Positions 63,349 to 64,000 of a DNA stretch of 64,000 bases are shown piece by piece (within the stretch, counting starts at the first letter, position 1; each line of letters begins with the position of its first letter). The position numbers and the translations under genes are program-made. The DNA lies in NCBI RefSeq assembly GCF_001945365.1, contig NZ_MSTQ01000006.1, positions 248,001 to 312,000 of the forward strand, given 5' to 3'. A model generated the notes under the pieces. That model saw only the letters and a list, made by a program, of their open reading frames with translations, did not search any database and was not told where the DNA came from. The stretch comes from Pseudomonas reinekei (GTDB taxonomy: Bacteria > Pseudomonadota > Gammaproteobacteria > Pseudomonadales > Pseudomonadaceae).

Positions 63349-64000
63349 ACGAACTGCAACTGCTCGGCCCACGGGCCTATGGTGAACCCCTCGGCACTGC
63401 GGTGCTGAAAGCCATCGCCGAAGATTTCCAGGTCGATGAAGTCCTTGATATTCCCTTGAGTGGCGACGGCGAGCACCTGTGGATCTGGGTGGAAAAGCGC
63501 GGCCTCAATACCGAAGAAGCCGCGCGGCGGATTGCCAAGGCTGCGGGCGTTTCCTTGCGTACGGTCAGCTATGCCGGGCTCAAGGATCGTCAGGCGCTGA
63601 CGCGTCAGTGGTTCAGCGTGCAACTGCCCGGCAAGGCCGATCCGGATCTGTCGGCAGCCGAAAACGATACGTTGAAAATCCTCAAGACCCGCCGCCACAA
63701 GCGCAAGCTGCAACGCGGTGCGCACTCGGCCAATGGTTTCACGCTGCGACTGACCCAGTTCGCCGGCGACAAGGCTGCGATCGAAGCGCGCCTGCAACTG
63801 ATCGCCAAGCAGGGCATTCCCAATTATTTCGGTGCCCAGCGTTTCGGACATGATGGTGGCAATGTGGTGGACGCCCGAGCCTGGGCCGCGCGCAAGGCTT
63901 TGCCGGAGCAACGCAACGTGCGTTCGCGCCTGCTGTCCACGGCCCGCAGTTTTCTCTTTAACCAGGTACTGGCCGCGCGCGTTGCCGACGGCACCTGGCA
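63345..64000 (+). CDS. truD: tRNA pseudouridine(13) synthase, N-terminal part (3' end outside window)
   Basis: Isomerises U13 in tRNA-Glu. About 218 residues are present; the frame is open at the window edge. [17 protein letters not shown] opens the protein, and [18 protein letters not shown] carries the catalytic D81 (D80 in E. coli). FNQVLAARV is the last conserved segment visible. ATGA overlap with ispF shows coupling; surE and pcm usually follow. Confidence 0.95.
   Translation, partial: MNELQLLGPRAYGEPLGTAVLKAIAEDFQVDEVLDIPLSGDGEHLWIWVEKRGLNTEEAARRIAKAAGVSLRTVSYAGLKDRQALTRQWFSVQLPGKADPDLSAAENDTLKILKTRRHKRKLQRGAHSANGFTLRLTQFAGDKAAIEARLQLIAKQGIPNYFGAQRFGHDGGNVVDARAWAARKALPEQRNVRSRLLSTARSFLFNQVLAARVADGTW

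Overview
This window is a high-GC, gene-dense stretch of a Pseudomonas chromosome, most likely the P. fluorescens group. The evidence is gene order recalled from Pseudomonas (ppc-adk-tsaB, mexL/mexJK-plsB, dapD-dapC-glnD-map, rpsB through lpxB-rnhB-dnaE-accA, pyrG-kdsA-eno), MexJK/MexL and NdvB homologues, and many fluorescens-type REP elements built on GTGGGAGC..GCTTGC or GCGAGC..GCTCGC. Almost all of it is core genome. I see no tRNA, rRNA, CRISPR array, IS element or prophage.

Layout. 1-7,012: end of ppc, adk, tsaB, a small pseudomonad protein with a YecE/DUF72 gene, a PEP-mutase-like lyase with an extensin-like envelope protein, a repeat-containing unknown protein, and rsmJ. 7,149-12,053: MexL-type repressor divergent from an RND efflux pair. 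12,129-15,797 (minus): plsB, a YbaY-type lipoprotein and a DUF4197 protein. 15,962-21,522: csp, a hypothetical gene, rlmA, dapE and ndvB, a block that in P. aeruginosa PAO1 I recall lying elsewhere (near PA1159-PA1163). 21,741-33,367: tcdA facing csdA-csdE, dapD, an ArsC-family protein, a CPA1 antiporter, an astacin-like metallopeptidase in an AT-richer patch, dapC, glnD and map.

33,739-59,863 is a nearly unbroken plus-strand run: rpsB, tsf, pyrH, frr, uppS, cdsA, dxr, rseP, bamA, skp, lpxD, fabZ, lpxA, lpxB, rnhB, dnaE, accA, tilS, pyrG, kdsA, eno, ftsB, ispD. Many neighbours overlap by 1-4 bases. It joins translation, isoprenoid and phospholipid synthesis, outer-membrane assembly and lipid A. 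The end holds a formaldehyde module (LysR regulator, adhC, fghA), ispF and the start of truD.

Genes that work together: dapD, dapC and dapE are three steps of the succinylase route to diaminopimelate; uppS, dxr, ispD and ispF serve isoprenoids and the lipid carrier; lpxD, lpxA, lpxB, kdsA, fabZ and accA feed lipid A/Kdo and fatty acids; bamA, skp and rseP serve outer-membrane biogenesis and its stress response; tsaB makes t6A on tRNA and tcdA with csdA-csdE converts it to the cyclic form. The least explained items are the astacin-like peptidase, the duplicated-motif protein at 5,516-6,136, and several leader hairpins, notably the terminator-like hairpin that abuts the ispF start codon.
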